From Massilia sp. ZL223 (GTDB lineage Bacteria; Pseudomonadota; Gammaproteobacteria; Burkholderiales; Burkholderiaceae_D): DNA of 54,674 nt. The position numbers and the translations under genes were made by a program. Of the stretch, positions 8,400 to 16,692 are shown one piece after another (the first letter of the stretch is position 1; the number at the start of each line of letters is the position of its first letter). The stretch covers positions 1-54,674 of the forward strand of contig NZ_JAGPWD010000040.1 in the NCBI RefSeq assembly GCF_018119395.1, written 5' to 3'. Under the pieces are notes generated by a model. That model was not told where the DNA came from. It did not search any database and saw only the letters and a program-made list of their open reading frames with translations.

Positions 8400-9329
8400 T
8401 CACTCCGCCGCCTGCAACGCCTTCTCGATATCCGCCCGCGTATACCCCTGAGCAAACCGCTCGATGAAGTGATACGCATACGCCCTCAGGTAAGACCCGC
8501 GCCGCACCGCCAGCCTGGTCACATTCTGCGCAAACAGGTGCGACGACTCGATCGCCCTCAGCCCCTTGTCGCGCCCATGGTCGAAGGCCATCGACGCGAC
8601 TATCCCGACGCCCAGCCCCAGCGACACATACTGCTTGATGACGTCCGAATCCATCGCGGTAAGGACGATATCCGGCGCCAGCCCCGCTTCGACGAAGGCC
8701 GCATCGATATGGCTGCGGCCCGTGAAGCCGACGTCATAGGTAATGAGCGGATACTCCGCCAGGTCCTCGAGCCGCAGCGGGTGCGAAGTCGCGAAGATCG
8801 GATGCCCCTCCGGCGCCACCACCAGGTGGCTCCAGCGGTAGCACGGAAAGGACACCAGGTCCGGAAACGCCGACAAGCCCTCGGTCGCGATGCCGATGTC
8901 GGCCTTGCCCGACAAGACCCACTCCGCGATATGCTCCGGTGCGCTCTGCTGCAGGGCGATGCGCACGCCCGGGAAGGCCGAGCGGAAGGACTGCACCACC
9001 TGCGGCAGTGCATAGCGCGCCTGGGTGTGGGTCACGGCCACGGTCAAGGTGCCGCTGTCCTGGGCCGCATACTCGCGGCTGGCCTGCTGCAGGTTTTCCG
9101 CTTCCACCAGCAGCTTCTCGACGATACGCAGGATGCCCTTGCCCGGCGGCGTCAGGCCCGTCAAACGCTTGCCGTTGCGCTCGAAAATCTCGACGCCCAG
9201 TTCTTCTTCCAGTTCGCGGATCTGGCGCGACACGCCCGGCTGTGAAGTGAACAGCGCATTCGCCACCTCGGTCAGGTTGAAGTCGCGGCGCGCCGCTTCG
9301 CGTACGGAACGCAGCTGCTGGAAATTCAT
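8400..9329 (-). CDS. cysB: CysB-family LysR-type transcriptional regulator
   Basis: A 309-residue LysR regulator of the CysB/Cbl group. The N-terminal HTH contains NLTEVANALFTSQPGVSRQIREL at about residues 17-40, typical of CysB in starting with MNFQQLRSVREA. A substrate-binding-like effector domain follows from about residue 90. CysB activates sulfate assimilation genes and senses O-acetylserine or N-acetylserine. It is the last gene of cysT-cysW-cysA-cysB; its ATG overlaps the cysA stop by four bases (ATGA), so it is translationally coupled to the permease it presumably controls. Confidence 0.93.
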   Translation of the reverse strand: MNFQQLRSVREAARRDFNLTEVANALFTSQPGVSRQIRELEEELGVEIFERNGKRLTGLTPPGKGILRIVEKLLVEAENLQQASREYAAQDSGTLTVAVTHTQARYALPQVVQSFRSAFPGVRIALQQSAPEHIAEWVLSGKADIGIATEGLSAFPDLVSFPCYRWSHLVVAPEGHPIFATSHPLRLEDLAEYPLITYDVGFTGRSHIDAAFVEAGLAPDIVLTAMDSDVIKQYVSLGLGVGIVASMAFDHGRDKGLRAIESSHLFAQNVTRLAVRRGSYLRAYAYHFIERFAQGYTRADIEKALQAAE

Positions 9330-10399
9330 ATGCCTTCCCCCTGGTCCACGAACACTTCGATGCGGCGCGGACGCACGACCAGGGTCTCGCCCTCTTTCAA
9401 TCCGAGACTGGCGAAGCGCTCGTTCGGCAGCACGGCTTCGATCAGCTGCGCATTGTCGGCGCGCTCCAGGTCGAGCTGGGCCAGCGGTCCGATCGCATGG
9501 GCGCGGCGCAGCTTGGCCACCACGCCTTCGGCGCCCGGCGTATAGCGTTCCACATCCAGGTCGTGCGGACGCACGTAGCCGATACCGGCGCCGTCGCGCA
9601 CGCCGGCGAACTGCGGCGCATTGAAGGTGACGTCGCCCGACGCCAGCACGCCTTCGTGCACGCGGCCGTGGAACAGGTTGACGTTGCCCAGGAAGCCGTA
9701 CACGAACGGCGAAGCCGGCTTGTTATACACATCGCCAGGCGCGCCCTGCTGCTCCACGCGGCCCTTGTTCATCAGGACCACCTGGTCGGCCACTTCCAGC
9801 GCTTCTTCCTGGTCGTGGGTCACGAAGATCGAGGTCACGTGCAGGTCGTCGTGCAGGCGGCGCAGCCAGCGGCGCAGTTCCTTGCGCACCTTGGCGTCCA
9901 GCGCACCGAAGGGTTCGTCCAGCAGCAGCACGCGCGGCTCGACGGCCAGGGCGCGGGCCAGCGCGATGCGCTGGCGCTGGCCGCCGGACAGCTGCGGCGG
10001 ATAGCGGTCGGCGATCCAGTCCAGCTGCACCAGCTCCAGCAGCTGTTTCACTTTTTCGCGGATCTGCTGCTCGCTCGGACGCTCCTTGCGCGGCTTGACG
10101 CGCAGGCCGAAAGCGACGTTCTCGAACACGGTCATGTGCTTGAACAGCGCGTAGTGCTGGAACACGAAGCCGACCTGGCGCTCGCGCACGTGGTGGTGCG
10201 AGGCATCCTGGCCGTCGAGCAGCACGCTGCCCGAATCCGGATGCTCGAGGCCCGCGATCACGCGCAGCAGTGTCGTCTTGCCGCAGCCGGAAGGGCCCAG
10301 GAGCGCGGTCAGTTCGCCGTCCGGGAACTTGAGCGAGACATCGTCCAGCGCGGTGAACTGGCCGAATTGCTTGTGGATGTGTTGGACTTCGATAGTCAT
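9326..10399 (-). CDS. cysA: Sulfate/thiosulfate ABC transporter ATP-binding protein
   Basis: A 357-residue CysA ATPase that powers sulfate/thiosulfate import. Walker A is GPSGCGKTT, the signature is LSGGQRQR, and Walker B is VLLLDEPFGALD, followed by the H-loop in FVTHDQEEAL. The C-terminal third is a TOBE-type regulatory domain (YVRPHDLDVERY onward). Start at ATG 10399 (MTIEVQHIHK) matches family N-termini and overlaps the cysW stop as ATGA; an upstream in-frame ATG at 10459 lies inside cysW and is rejected. Confidence 0.95.
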   Translation of the reverse strand: MTIEVQHIHKQFGQFTALDDVSLKFPDGELTALLGPSGCGKTTLLRVIAGLEHPDSGSVLLDGQDASHHHVRERQVGFVFQHYALFKHMTVFENVAFGLRVKPRKERPSEQQIREKVKQLLELVQLDWIADRYPPQLSGGQRQRIALARALAVEPRVLLLDEPFGALDAKVRKELRRWLRRLHDDLHVTSIFVTHDQEEALEVADQVVLMNKGRVEQQGAPGDVYNKPASPFVYGFLGNVNLFHGRVHEGVLASGDVTFNAPQFAGVRDGAGIGYVRPHDLDVERYTPGAEGVVAKLRRAHAIGPLAQLDLERADNAQLIEAVLPNERFASLGLKEGETLVVRPRRIEVFVDQGEGI

Positions 10400-11316
10400 G
10401 CTGCGTGCTCCGTATTGCGTTCGTCGGCGGCGGCCTTCTTGACCTGGTGCAGGCGCCATTCGATAAAGCTCTTCACCGCCAGGGTCACCAGCGCCAGGAG
10501 CGCCAGCAGCGATGCGATCGCGAACGCGGCCGTGAAGTTGTATTCGTTGTAGAGGATCTCGACCTGCAGGGGCATGGTGTTGGTCTCGCCGCGGATGTGG
10601 CCCGACACCACCGACACCGCGCCGAACTCGCCCATGGCACGGGCGTTACACAGGATCACGCCGTACAGCAGGCCCCATTTGATGTTCGGCAGCGTGACCT
10701 TGACGAAGGTCTGCCAGCCCGAAGCGCCCAGCACCAGCGCGGCCTCTTCTTCCTCGGTGCCCTGCTGCTGCATCAGCGGAATCAGCTCGCGCGCCACGAA
10801 GGGGAAGGTGATGAACACCGTCGCCAGCACGATGCCCGGCACCGCGAACAGGATCTTGATGTCGTGCTCGGCCAGCCAATCGCCGAACCAGCCCTGGGCG
10901 CCGAACAGCAGCACGTAGATCAGGCCCGCGATCACCGGCGACACCGAGAACGGCAGGTCGATCAGGGTCAGCAGGATGCTCTTGCCGCGGAACTCGAACT
11001 TGGCGATGGCCCAGGCCGCGGCGACGCCGAACACCAGGTTGAGCGGCACCGAGATGCCGGCCGCGATCAGGGTCAGCTTGATGGCCGACAGCGCATCCGG
11101 GTCCTTGATCGATTCGACATAGGTTTCCCAGCCGCGCTTGAGCGCTTCGGTAAACACCGCGATCAGCGGCACGAACAGGAACAGGGTCAGGAAGGCCAGC
11201 GCGACCGCGATCAGGGTGTAGCGCACCCAGTTCGGTTCGAACACATTGGTGGCCGGGCGCCTGGCCGGCACGGGCTTGGAAGGCGCGGACGCCACGTTGT
11301 CGAGGACTGCGCTCAT
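10396..11316 (-). CDS. cysW: Sulfate ABC transporter permease CysW
   Basis: A 306-residue inner-membrane permease with about six transmembrane helices after a 30-residue cytosolic leader. The EAA-type loop that contacts CysA is present (LVLGASGWQTFVKVTLPNIKW region). It pairs with CysT to form the sulfate channel. Both ends overlap neighbouring genes by ATGA (with cysT upstream and cysA downstream), showing strict translational coupling. Confidence 0.95.
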   Translation of the reverse strand: MSAVLDNVASAPSKPVPARRPATNVFEPNWVRYTLIAVALAFLTLFLFVPLIAVFTEALKRGWETYVESIKDPDALSAIKLTLIAAGISVPLNLVFGVAAAWAIAKFEFRGKSILLTLIDLPFSVSPVIAGLIYVLLFGAQGWFGDWLAEHDIKILFAVPGIVLATVFITFPFVARELIPLMQQQGTEEEEAALVLGASGWQTFVKVTLPNIKWGLLYGVILCNARAMGEFGAVSVVSGHIRGETNTMPLQVEILYNEYNFTAAFAIASLLALLALVTLAVKSFIEWRLHQVKKAAADERNTEHAA

Positions 11317-12185
11317 TTCTTGCCCGCCCGTTTGCGTGTCCAGGCCTGCAGCAGATTAATCGTCAGCAGCAGGATGAAGGAGATGATCAGCATGACGACT
11401 GCAATGGCGGTAGCGCCCGCGTAGTCGTACTGCTCCAGCTTGGTGATGATGAACAGCGGCGTGATCTCGGACACCATAGGCAGGTTGCCCGCGATGAAGA
11501 TCACCGAGCCGTATTCGCCGGTGGCGCGGGCGAAAGCCAGCGCGAAACCGGTCAGCAGCGCCGGCACGATGGTAGGCAGCACCACGCGGATGAAGGTCTG
11601 CAGCGGCGAAGCGCCCAGGCTGGCGGCGGCTTCCTCGAGCTCGCGCTCGGCCTCTTCCAGCACCGGCTGCACGGTGCGCACCACGAACGGCAGGCCGATG
11701 AAGGTCAGGGCCAGCACCACGCCCAGCGGCGTGAAGGCGACCTTGATGCCCAGGCTGGCCAGGTACTGGCCGATCCAGCCGTTATGCGAATACAGGGCCG
11801 TGAGCGTGATGCCGGCCACCGCGGTCGGCAGCGCGAACGGCAGGTCGACCAGGGCGTCGATGAAGCGCTTGCCGGGGAACTGGTAGCGCACCAGCACCCA
11901 GGCGACGATGCCGCCGAAGATGACGTTGATGAAGGCGGCGATCAGCGAGGCGCCAAAGCTCAGGCGGTAGGACGCCATCACACGCTCGGAGGTCACGGCG
12001 GCCCAGAACGCGTCCCAGGTCATCGTGAAGGTCTTGAGGAAGACCGCCGACAGCGGGATCAGGACGATCAGCGCCAGGTAAAAGATGGTGAAGCCGAGCG
12101 AGATGCCGAAGCCGGGGATGACCCGGCCTGGGGAGCGTCTGGCGCTCTTGCTCACACCGATGCTCGGCTGTGCTGGGAAAGTCAT
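11313..12185 (-). CDS. cysT: Sulfate ABC transporter permease CysT (CysU)
   Basis: A 290-residue permease, first gene of the sulfate transport operon. It has about six membrane helices and an EAA loop (ASLGASPLQTFIRVVLPTI region, residues about 200-220). The 111 bases upstream hold a motif shared with the TSUP gene upstream region. No sbp or cysP gene for the periplasmic sulfate- or thiosulfate-binding protein precedes it, although such a gene commonly heads this operon; the binding protein must come from another locus. Confidence 0.94.
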   Translation of the reverse strand: MTFPAQPSIGVSKSARRSPGRVIPGFGISLGFTIFYLALIVLIPLSAVFLKTFTMTWDAFWAAVTSERVMASYRLSFGASLIAAFINVIFGGIVAWVLVRYQFPGKRFIDALVDLPFALPTAVAGITLTALYSHNGWIGQYLASLGIKVAFTPLGVVLALTFIGLPFVVRTVQPVLEEAERELEEAAASLGASPLQTFIRVVLPTIVPALLTGFALAFARATGEYGSVIFIAGNLPMVSEITPLFIITKLEQYDYAGATAIAVVMLIISFILLLTINLLQAWTRKRAGKK

Positions 12186-12246
12186 GGAAGCCCTTATTAC
12201 AAATTCTTCTAACGGGCCACAATAATCTCACCTGAGTCTCATAAAG

Positions 12247-12269
12247 CAAACGAAACTTTCCTCATTTGC
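12247..12269 (-). promoter_or_regulatory. Candidate CysB-type operator upstream of cysT
   Basis: On the plus strand the site runs CAAAC, six variable bases, TTTCCT, one base, ATTTGC, and begins 62 bases before the cysT start. It matches the site at 13119-13141 at 18 of 23 positions in the same orientation relative to the gene. The palindromic ends (CAAA...TTTG) and AT-rich content fit a LysR-type site; assignment to CysB is inferred. Confidence 0.45.
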
Positions 12270-12296
12270 ATAGACACTTTCCCTATTTGGCCTGGC

Positions 12297-13070
12297 TCAA
12301 AGGACCAGCTTCGCCGCTACGCCGGTCAAGGTGGTGGCAAGCAGCGCGCGCAGGAAACGCTCCGGTACGGCACGCGATGCCATCGCGCCGAGGGTGATGC
12401 CGGGCACCGAACCCACCAGCAGGGTCAGCAGCAGCATCCAGTCGATCGAACCCAGCCACCAGTGGCCGACGGCCGCGATGGCCGTGAGCGGGACCGCATA
12501 AGCAATGTCGGTTCCCGCCACTTCGGCAGGGGTCAGTTTTGGATACAGGAAGACCAGCAGGGTGGCGCCGATCGCGCCCGCGCCGATGGACGATACGGTG
12601 ACAAGCACGCCCAGCACGGCGCCGCAGAAAATGGTGGCGGCGGCGAGCGCCTTGCCCTGCAGTTGGCGCTCCGGGTGCGCGTTGATCCAGGCCAGCAGCT
12701 TGCCGCGGAACAGCAGCGCGATCACGGTCAGCAGCACGGAACCGGCGATCGAATAGCGGATTACCAGGCCGATTTCCTTGTCCAGCGCGCCGAATTCGCG
12801 CAGCGCAAGCGTGGCCAGCACGGCCGCAGGCAGCGCGCCCAGGCAGAGGCGGCCGACGATGGGCCACTGGACGGTGCGGTTGAAACGGTGGGTGATGGTG
12901 CCGGCGCCCTTGGTGATGGACGCGAAGGCCAGGTCGGTGCCGACCGCGACCGAAGGCGAGACGCCGAACAGCAGGGTCAGGAGCGGGGTCATGAGCGAAC
13001 CGCCCCCTACCCCGGTCATTCCGACCAGCAGCCCAACTGCGAAACCCGCCACTATGTAAGTCATCGACAT
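12297..13070 (-). CDS. TSUP/TauE-SafE family sulfur-compound or anion exporter
   Basis: A 257-residue membrane protein of the TSUP (TauE/SafE) family with about eight hydrophobic segments. The opening glycine-rich GLLVGMTGVGGGSLMTPLLT at residues about 12-31 is the family hallmark, repeated more weakly in the second half (VLGVLVTVSSIGAGAIGATL). ATG 13070 is chosen because GGGAG stands six bases upstream. Family members move sulfite, sulfoacetate, sulfolactate or similar anions. Its place beside the sulfate permease and a shared upstream motif suggest a role in sulfur balance. Confidence 0.82.
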   Translation of the reverse strand: MSMTYIVAGFAVGLLVGMTGVGGGSLMTPLLTLLFGVSPSVAVGTDLAFASITKGAGTITHRFNRTVQWPIVGRLCLGALPAAVLATLALREFGALDKEIGLVIRYSIAGSVLLTVIALLFRGKLLAWINAHPERQLQGKALAAATIFCGAVLGVLVTVSSIGAGAIGATLLVFLYPKLTPAEVAGTDIAYAVPLTAIAAVGHWWLGSIDWMLLLTLLVGSVPGITLGAMASRAVPERFLRALLATTLTGVAAKLVL

Positions 13071-13118
13071 GCTTTGCTCCCAATGTGGCACACAGGGTAA
13101 AGCTGCTCGGCAGTTAAA

Positions 13119-13141
13119 CAAACAACAGCTTCCTTATTTGC
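13119..13141 (-). promoter_or_regulatory. Candidate CysB-type operator upstream of the TSUP gene
   Basis: The plus-strand sequence runs CAAAC, six variable bases, CTTCCT-like core, then ATTTGC, 49 bases before the TSUP start. It matches the site upstream of cysT at 18 of 23 positions. It implies that exporter and sulfate importer answer to one regulator, plausibly the CysB encoded at the end of the operon. Confidence 0.45.
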
Positions 13142-13239
13142 TTATGCAGAGATATTCGTACGGATGAGCATGGCGCGTTGCCATTTTGCAACGCAAAGAC
13201 GTTGAAGAACGGCCTCCCCGCCATTGGCGCCGCGAACAT

Positions 13240-13291
13240 AAAGACGTCGTCCCCGCCAAGGGGGCCGCCGAGGCCGGGGACGACGGTCTTT
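13240..13291. repeat. Imperfect palindrome downstream of the peroxiredoxin gene
   Basis: AAAGACGTCGTCCCCGCC (13240-13257) pairs with the arm at 13272-13291 with one bulged base and a 14-base loop. It shares the CGTCGT outer sequence of the REP-like units. It may terminate peroxiredoxin transcripts or be a diverged dispersed repeat. Confidence 0.5.
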
Positions 13292-13344
13292 CGGCTAGCT
13301 CAACGCCATCAGGCGCGTGGTCAGCCGTTAGGGAATCGCGCCGA

Positions 13345-13983
13345 TTACTTGTTCGGCTGCGGAGTCAGGCGCAGGTAGGGACGCGGCGCCTCGAAGCCCT
13401 TCGGATACTTCTGCTTGATGACTTCCGGATCCTGCACGGTCAGCGGGATGATGACCGGATCGCCATCCTTCCAGTTGCCCGGGGTGGCCACGGTGTAGCC
13501 GTCGGTCAGCTGCAGGGCGTCGATCACGCGCAGCACTTCGTCGAAGTTGCGGCCGGTGCTCATCGGGTAGGTGATGGTCAGGCGGATCTTCTTGTTCGGG
13601 TCGATCACGAACAGCGAACGCACGGTGGCGGTGGCCGATTGCTGCGGGTGGATCATGTCGTACAGCTCGGACACCTTCTTGTCGGCGTCGGCGACGATCG
13701 GGAAGCCCACCACGGTCTTCTGGGTCTCTTCGATGTCCTTGATCCACTCCTTGTGCTGCTCGGCCGGATCGACCGACAGGGCGATCGCCTTGACATTGCG
13801 TTTGTCGAATTCAGGCTTGAGCTTGGCGGTCAGGCCCAGCTCGGTGGTGCAGACCGGGGTGAAGTCCGCCGGGTGCGAAAACAGCACCACCCAGGAGTCG
13901 CCCGCCCACTCGTGGAAGCGGATCTTGCCGATGCTGGAGTCCTGCTCGAAGTCCGGGGCGGTATCGCCGAGGCGTAAGGTCAT
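13345..13983 (-). CDS. 1-Cys peroxiredoxin (Prx6 type)
   Basis: A 212-residue peroxiredoxin that reduces hydrogen peroxide and organic hydroperoxides in the cytosol. The catalytic motif HPADFTPVCTTE places the peroxidatic cysteine at residue 45. The length, the LRLGDTAPDF start and the long C-terminal dimerisation arm (PDSAAEQ is absent; YLRLTPQPNK ends the protein) fit the Prx6/1-Cys group rather than AhpC. It starts 27 bases after the dgkA stop, so the two genes probably form one transcript. Confidence 0.92.
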   Translation of the reverse strand: MTLRLGDTAPDFEQDSSIGKIRFHEWAGDSWVVLFSHPADFTPVCTTELGLTAKLKPEFDKRNVKAIALSVDPAEQHKEWIKDIEETQKTVVGFPIVADADKKVSELYDMIHPQQSATATVRSLFVIDPNKKIRLTITYPMSTGRNFDEVLRVIDALQLTDGYTVATPGNWKDGDPVIIPLTVQDPEVIKQKYPKGFEAPRPYLRLTPQPNK

Positions 13984-14010
13984 ATCAATCTCCTAGTTTG
14001 AACACACGGG

Positions 14011-14397
14011 TCAGAAAAAGCGGTTGTACAGCACGACGGCCCAGGTCGCCGTGGCCAGCAGCAGCGTCAGGGCGACCGCGGCGCTGCCCATGTCCTTGGC
14101 CACTTTCGAGAGCGGATGGCGCTCGAGCGAGATGCGGTCGACCACGGCTTCGATGGCCGAGTTGATCAGTTCGACGACCAGCACCACGATCAGCACGCCG
14201 ATCAGCACCAGCTTCTGGAAGCCGGACACCGGCAGCGCCAGCGCAATGGCGACGGCGATGGCGATGACCACGATCTCCTGGCGGAACGCCGCCTCGCTGC
14301 GCCAGGCCCAGGCGAAGCCATCCCAGGTGTTGCGGCAGGCGGCGAGGATGCGGCTGAGGCCGCGTTTGGTCTTGAATTCGCTGATCGGGTGTTCCAT
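14011..14397 (-). CDS. dgkA: Diacylglycerol kinase
   Basis: A 128-residue DgkA, the small trimeric inner-membrane kinase that phosphorylates diacylglycerol to phosphatidic acid. Three membrane helices follow an amphipathic start. Conserved acidic residues lie in EAAFRQE and in VELINSAIEAVVDRIS. The start is uncertain: ATG 14397 (MEHPISEF) matches family length, while ATG 14430 would add 11 residues; neither has a strong ribosome-binding site. It is divergent from the IclR-family gene. Confidence 0.9.
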   Translation of the reverse strand: MEHPISEFKTKRGLSRILAACRNTWDGFAWAWRSEAAFRQEIVVIAIAVAIALALPVSGFQKLVLIGVLIVVLVVELINSAIEAVVDRISLERHPLSKVAKDMGSAAVALTLLLATATWAVVLYNRFF

Positions 14398-14487
14398 CGT
14401 TCTTGAAATTAAGTCATGCAGGAATGCCATTATGCCGCCCGGCGCGCGGAATGTGTAAAAACCGACGACACACACTAGCCCATGTGT

Positions 14488-14517
14488 TTGCATGTGCTTT
14501 TCACATCATGGTATAAA
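14488..14517 (+). promoter_or_regulatory. Promoter and possible operator of the IclR-family gene
   Basis: TTGCAT (14488-14493) and TATAAA (14512-14517) are separated by 18 bases. Between them ATGTG-CTTTT-CACAT (14492-14506) is a perfect small dyad. A repressor bound there would block RNA polymerase, consistent with autoregulation of the IclR-type regulator. Confidence 0.5.
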
Positions 14518-14551
14518 GAAGCTACCCATACTGCACTGCACCAACCACATC

Positions 14552-15337
14552 ATGAAAATGGAAAGTCCAGAACCAGCCAAGACGTCGATCCAGGTCATCG
14601 AACGCATGATGGCCTTGCTCGACGCGTTGGCCAGCTATTCGGACCCGGTGAGCCTGAAGGAATTGTCCAAGGTCTCGGGCCTGCACCCATCCACAGCACA
14701 CCGCATCCTGAACGACATGGTCGTGACGCGCTTCGTCGACCGCGTGGAACCGGGCACCTACCGCCTCGGCATGCGGCTGCTCGAACTGGGGAACGTGGTC
14801 AAGAGCCGCCTGTCGGTGCGCGAAGCGGCGCTCGACTCGATGCGCGCCCTGCACCGCAAGACCCAGCAGACCGTGAATCTGTCGGTGCGCCAGGGCGACG
14901 AGATCGTCTACATCGACCGCGCGTTCTCGGAACGTTCGGGCATGCAGGTGGTGCGCGCCATTGGCGGGCGCGGCCCGCTGCACCTGACCTCGACGGGCAA
15001 GCTGTTCCTGTCGGTGGACGACGTCAAGGCGATCCGCGCCTACGCCACCCGCACCGGGCTGGCTGGGCACACGAAGAATTCGATCACGGAGCTGTCGCGC
15101 CTGGAGCGCGAGCTGAGCCTGGTGCGCTCGCGCGGCTATGCGCGCGACAACGAGGAGCTCGAGATGGGGGTGCGCTGCATGGCGGCCGGCATCCACGACG
15201 ACAGCGGCAAGCTGGTGGCCGGGCTGTCGATCTCTGCGCCGGCGGACCGCCTGCAGGAAGACTGGCTGGAAGACCTGGTGCAGACGGCGGCGAGCATTTC
15301 GTCCACCCTGGGGTACCGGCCGACGCCGGCAGTCTGA
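14552..15337 (+). CDS. IclR family transcriptional regulator
   Basis: A 261-residue IclR-type regulator. The N-terminal winged helix-turn-helix shows SLKELSKVSGLHPSTAHRIL at about residues 33-53. The C-terminal effector domain (from about residue 90) contains the usual GRGPLHLTSTGK and a conserved C-terminal MGVRCMAAGIHDD. ATG 14552 (MKMESPEPAK) is used; ATG 14558 is also possible. No catabolic operon is adjacent, so the target genes and effector are unknown. It is divergent from dgkA and convergent with the PBP7-like gene. Confidence 0.9.
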   Translation: MKMESPEPAKTSIQVIERMMALLDALASYSDPVSLKELSKVSGLHPSTAHRILNDMVVTRFVDRVEPGTYRLGMRLLELGNVVKSRLSVREAALDSMRALHRKTQQTVNLSVRQGDEIVYIDRAFSERSGMQVVRAIGGRGPLHLTSTGKLFLSVDDVKAIRAYATRTGLAGHTKNSITELSRLERELSLVRSRGYARDNEELEMGVRCMAAGIHDDSGKLVAGLSISAPADRLQEDWLEDLVQTAASISSTLGYRPTPAV

Positions 15338-15377
15338 GGCATGTGCGGGCTTGGCGGCAGCGCCGCCAGCCCAAGGA

Positions 15378-16526
15378 TCAATTCGGCGGCAACTCGGCCG
15401 GCGCGGCCGCCGTGGTCACCGTCGGCGCGGGGGGCGTGCCGCCCAGCCCGGCCGGCGTCACCGTCTCCAGCCAGCGCCGCATGCGTCCCGCGTCCGCGGT
15501 GCGCGACATCTTCCCTTTCGAATCCAGGAACACCATGATCACATTGCGTCCCTGGATCATGGCCTGCATCACCAGGCAGCGCCCTGCTTCGTTGATGAAG
15601 CCGGTCTTCTGGATGCCGATGTTCCAGTCCGGCAGCGCCACCAGGTAGTTGGTGTTCGCGTAGCGCATCGGCCGTCCGCTGGCCTTGACCACGGAATCCT
15701 TGGTGGTCGAATACTCGCGCAGCAGCGGTTCCTGGTGCGCGTTGGCCACCAGCTTGGCCAGGTCGCGCGCGCTCGAGACGTTGCGGCTCGACAGCCCGCT
15801 CGCATCCACGTAATGGGTGTCGTTCATGCCCAGCTCGCGCGCCTTGGCGTTCATGGCCTCGACGAAGGCCTCGATCCCGCCCGGATAATTGCGGCCCAGC
15901 GCGGACGCGGCGCGGTTCTCGGAACTCATCAGCGCAATGTGCAGCAGTTCGCGGCGCGTCATGCGCGCGCCCACCGGCAGGCGCGAGCTGCTGTACTTGT
16001 GGCGGTCGACGTCTGCGTCGGTAATGCGCAGCACTTCGTCCAGGTCCTGGTTGGCCTTGACGACGACCAGCCCGGTCATGAGCTTGGTGATCGAGGCGAT
16101 CGGCAGCGCCACGTTGGCGTTCTTCTCGAACAGCACTTCCGAGCTGTTCTGGTCGAGTACGAAAGCCACGTTGGAACGCAGGGCCAGCGGATCGGGAGTG
16201 CGGCTCAGGCCGGCGATGTCGCCGAGGCTGCGCGAAGCGTAGGAGGGCGCGGCGCGGCGCACGCTCTGGTAAGTCACCACGCGCTTGCCGCGCACCATGG
16301 CGACGCGGCGCACCATGCGCTGGCGGTTGTCGGCGGCGATGGTCTTGGCCAGGTCCTGGCGCTTCTTGGAGCGCACAGCCTTGCGTGCGGCCTTCCGCTT
16401 CTGCTTTTTCTTGACGGTCTGGGTCTTCTCGGCACCGGCGCCGGCTCCAGCGCCCGCACTGGCAGCCTGCGCCGGCGGGAGGGCGAGCAGCAGGGAGACA
16501 ATGGCAGCGAAAGCAATTTTATACAT
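15378..16526 (-). CDS. pbpG: D-alanyl-D-alanine endopeptidase (PBP7-like)
   Basis: A 382-residue serine peptidase of the S11 family acting on peptidoglycan cross-links in the periplasm. The N-terminal signal peptide ends near PPAQAASA. The catalytic motifs are S145-I-T-K148, S202-E-N204 and K307-T-G309, all intact. Between the signal peptide and the catalytic domain lies an unusual alternating Ala-Gly run and a highly basic stretch (residues about 35-56, many Lys and Arg) that could bind teichoic-like or DNA polyanions or the envelope surface. PBP5-type C-terminal domain and membrane anchor are absent, which favours PBP7. Confidence 0.9.
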   Translation of the reverse strand: MYKIAFAAIVSLLLALPPAQAASAGAGAGAGAEKTQTVKKKQKRKAARKAVRSKKRQDLAKTIAADNRQRMVRRVAMVRGKRVVTYQSVRRAAPSYASRSLGDIAGLSRTPDPLALRSNVAFVLDQNSSEVLFEKNANVALPIASITKLMTGLVVVKANQDLDEVLRITDADVDRHKYSSSRLPVGARMTRRELLHIALMSSENRAASALGRNYPGGIEAFVEAMNAKARELGMNDTHYVDASGLSSRNVSSARDLAKLVANAHQEPLLREYSTTKDSVVKASGRPMRYANTNYLVALPDWNIGIQKTGFINEAGRCLVMQAMIQGRNVIMVFLDSKGKMSRTADAGRMRRWLETVTPAGLGGTPPAPTVTTAAAPAELPPN

Positions 16527-16692
16527 CTGGAAGCCCTTCGGTGCGAACGGATGAGGTACGAAGCAAAGTGTAGCCGAACAACGTGTGATCGCAAGAAGAA
16601 TTCACATTCCGTGCGGCAACAATTCACAAAAACAACAAAACGCTGCGCCAACGAAGCCCTTACGTATCAATGAGATATCGAACGCAAGCTCT

